From Actinophytocola sp045807065 (lineage in GTDB: Bacteria > Actinomycetota > Actinomycetes > Mycobacteriales > Pseudonocardiaceae): a DNA stretch of 14,073 nucleotides. This document shows positions 12,818 to 14,073 of the stretch, one piece after another. Every line of letters starts with the position of its first letter. Position 1 is the stretch's first letter. Where the stretch lies: contig NZ_JBJMIE010000463.1 of NCBI RefSeq assembly GCF_045807065.1, positions 1-14,073 on the forward strand, read 5' to 3'. The position numbers and the translations under genes are program-made. The notes beneath the pieces are model-generated. The model saw only the letters and a list, made by a program, of their open reading frames with translations, was not told the origin of the DNA and made no database searches.

Positions 12818-14073
12818 CTACAGCTCCTCGAAGAACTCGATCTCGCTGACAGCCAGACTCGTGCCGGTGACCGACTTGAAGGTGGACACGACGTGGATCT
12901 CCACGCTGTTGATCCCCTCGCCGCTGTCGATCTCCAGGGTCTGCGGGTCGGGCTTGTCCTGGAGGCTGACGTCGGTCGTCTTGCCGTTGTTGAACACGAG
13001 GTGCAGCTTCTCCGCGCGGTAGGTGTCCTTGAACGCCCCGCCGTCGCCGTTGTGCACGATGATCTTGGCGAGGTCCACCTTCCGGTCGAACTTCACCACC
13101 ATGTTCGGCTCCGCACCGCCCACCGGCGCCGCCCAGAAGGTGTTCGACTTGCCGTCGAGCGCCAGGTCGGCCGGGTGGTCGGGCAACGCCACCGACGCGA
13201 CGGGCGCCTCGCCGGCCGACACGGGCGCGTACTGCGGGAAGAACATCCGCTCGACCGTGCCCTTCACCTCGGCCACGCGCTGGTTGGCCCACCCGCGGAA
13301 CGGCGCGAACAACCCGTAGGCCACACCGGCGACCACCAACGCGAGCGCCACGAACCGGCGGACGGTCCTGATCGTCGTGCTGACGAACACGCCCAGCTTG
13401 GTCTTGCCGGCCCGGCCGCGCCGCTTCGAGCGTTCGCCGGACTTGCGGACCTTGGCGCCGCGCCCCGGGAGGAGCTTGCGCCACCAGGGCGTCCTGACGA
13501 CCTCGGCCTCGGCGAGCGAGGTGCCGCAGCGGCTGCAGAACTTGCGGGTGACGCTGTTGCCCTCACCGCACTCGCCGCAGACCAGGTCCCCGGGTTGCAG
13601 CTTCCGGGTCGGTGGTTGGCGCCGGACCTGCGGCCGCTTCTGCTGCGCCTCCTGGGGGATGAGGGCCGCGGGCTGTGCGGTGGCCGTCCCGCTGACCGGC
13701 GCGACGAGTTCCTTCGCCTCGGCCGCGGTGGCGGTGGGCCTGGACGTCGGCGGCCCCGCGGCACCGGGAGGCGGCGGAAGCGTGGGCGGTGCCGGCGGCC
13801 TGGACGGTGGCAGTGCCGGGCCGCCGCTCCCGCTCGGAGGTGCCGGGCGTCTCGGTGGCGCCGGGCTGTCCGAGGCGACCAGGCCCATGACGGCGGAGTC
13901 CTGCGTGCCGGTGCCGGCGGGGGCCATGCCGGTGACGGGGAGCACCACGGGGTTGGCGATGCCTCCGGGAGCGGTCGGCGGCGGGAGGGCGGGACCGCCA
14001 AGGGGCCGGGGACGAGTTGCGGACTCGCAAGCGGACGCCCACCCCTGCATCCATTGCCGAGGTCGGTGGCGCC
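12818..14073 (-). CDS. Zinc-ribbon / Pro-rich / single-TM / discoidin-like protein, 5' end unresolved
   Basis: The reading frame is open to the window edge; the first in-window ATG is at 14050 and gives 410 aa (numbering from there). Residues 13-150 are Pro/Ala-rich. A zinc ribbon follows: C158-x2-C161 and C172-x2-C175 (CGECGEGNSVTRKFCSRCG). A strongly basic stretch (191-220), one TM helix (~232-250) and a C-terminal beta domain (~283-410) come next. The last has PADLALDGKSNTFWAA and ends in VSEIEFFEEL, the pattern of F5/8-type-C/discoidin (galactose-binding) folds. Basic residues before the TM put the N-terminus inside and the discoidin domain outside, where it may bind glycan or wall. The ATG has no ribosome site and its first ~18 codons (GCT, GCA, ACT, CGT, CTT) are unlike the rest, so the true start is uncertain. 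This layout is reminiscent of CisA-type membrane factors of Streptomyces injection systems. Confidence 0.8.
   Translation of the reverse strand, partial: RHRPRQWMQGWASACESATRPRPLGGPALPPPTAPGGIANPVVLPVTGMAPAGTGTQDSAVMGLVASDSPAPPRRPAPPSGSGGPALPPSRPPAPPTLPPPPGAAGPPTSRPTATAAEAKELVAPVSGTATAQPAALIPQEAQQKRPQVRRQPPTRKLQPGDLVCGECGEGNSVTRKFCSRCGTSLAEAEVVRTPWWRKLLPGRGAKVRKSGERSKRRGRAGKTKLGVFVSTTIRTVRRFVALALVVAGVAYGLFAPFRGWANQRVAEVKGTVERMFFPQYAPVSAGEAPVASVALPDHPADLALDGKSNTFWAAPVGGAEPNMVVKFDRKVDLAKIIVHNGDGGAFKDTYRAEKLHLVFNNGKTTDVSLQDKPDPQTLEIDSGEGINSVEIHVVSTFKSVTGTSLAVSEIEFFEEL

Overview
The window is high-GC DNA with strongly GC-biased third codon positions, GTG and TTG starts, several apparently leaderless genes and actinobacterial gene families. 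It looks chromosomal and actinobacterial, most likely Pseudonocardiales (Lentzea/Saccharothrix/Actinosynnema-like). The genus guess rests on general resemblance and is weak. I see no tRNA, rRNA, insertion sequence or CRISPR array.

Left part (1-2064): a minus-strand lipid-catabolism pair, a long-chain-type acyl-CoA dehydrogenase followed by a family III CoA-transferase/alpha-methylacyl-CoA racemase cut by the window edge. A TetR-family repressor gene diverges from it. A 20-bp dyad lies in the shared promoter gap.

Middle (2065-6850): a four-helix membrane protein with a long Ala/Pro/Thr-rich tail, then a two-component pair: a 756-aa PDZ-like/multi-TM/GAF-like/HisKA_3 kinase translationally coupled to a NarL-type response regulator. 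The convergent gap after the regulator (6576-6850) is filled completely by a strictly 22-bp-periodic repeat array, eight copies forward and four inverted, mirrored around a perfect hairpin.

Right part (6851-14073): a minus-strand LuxR/NarL-type regulator with a degenerate receiver, preceded by a plausible 26-codon Cys-containing ORF. Upstream of that is a single-pass membrane protein with N-terminal Ig-like domains (the family usually annotated COG1470 'hydrolytic protein'). Divergent from it is a secreted 934-aa protein with a predicted seven-repeat beta-propeller and two ASH/choice-of-anchor-type domains. Convergent with that are an alpha/beta hydrolase and, upstream of the hydrolase, a zinc-ribbon/Pro-rich/TM/discoidin-like protein that runs to the window edge.

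The combination of LuxR regulator, COG1470-type protein and zinc-ribbon/discoidin membrane protein recalls genes that, from memory, accompany contractile injection systems in Streptomyces. No sheath, tube or baseplate gene is visible here, so this is a hypothesis about the neighbourhood beyond the right edge. The most distinctive sequence features are the mirrored 22-bp array, the short Cys-containing ORF ahead of the LuxR gene, and the two bitopic membrane proteins with the same layout.
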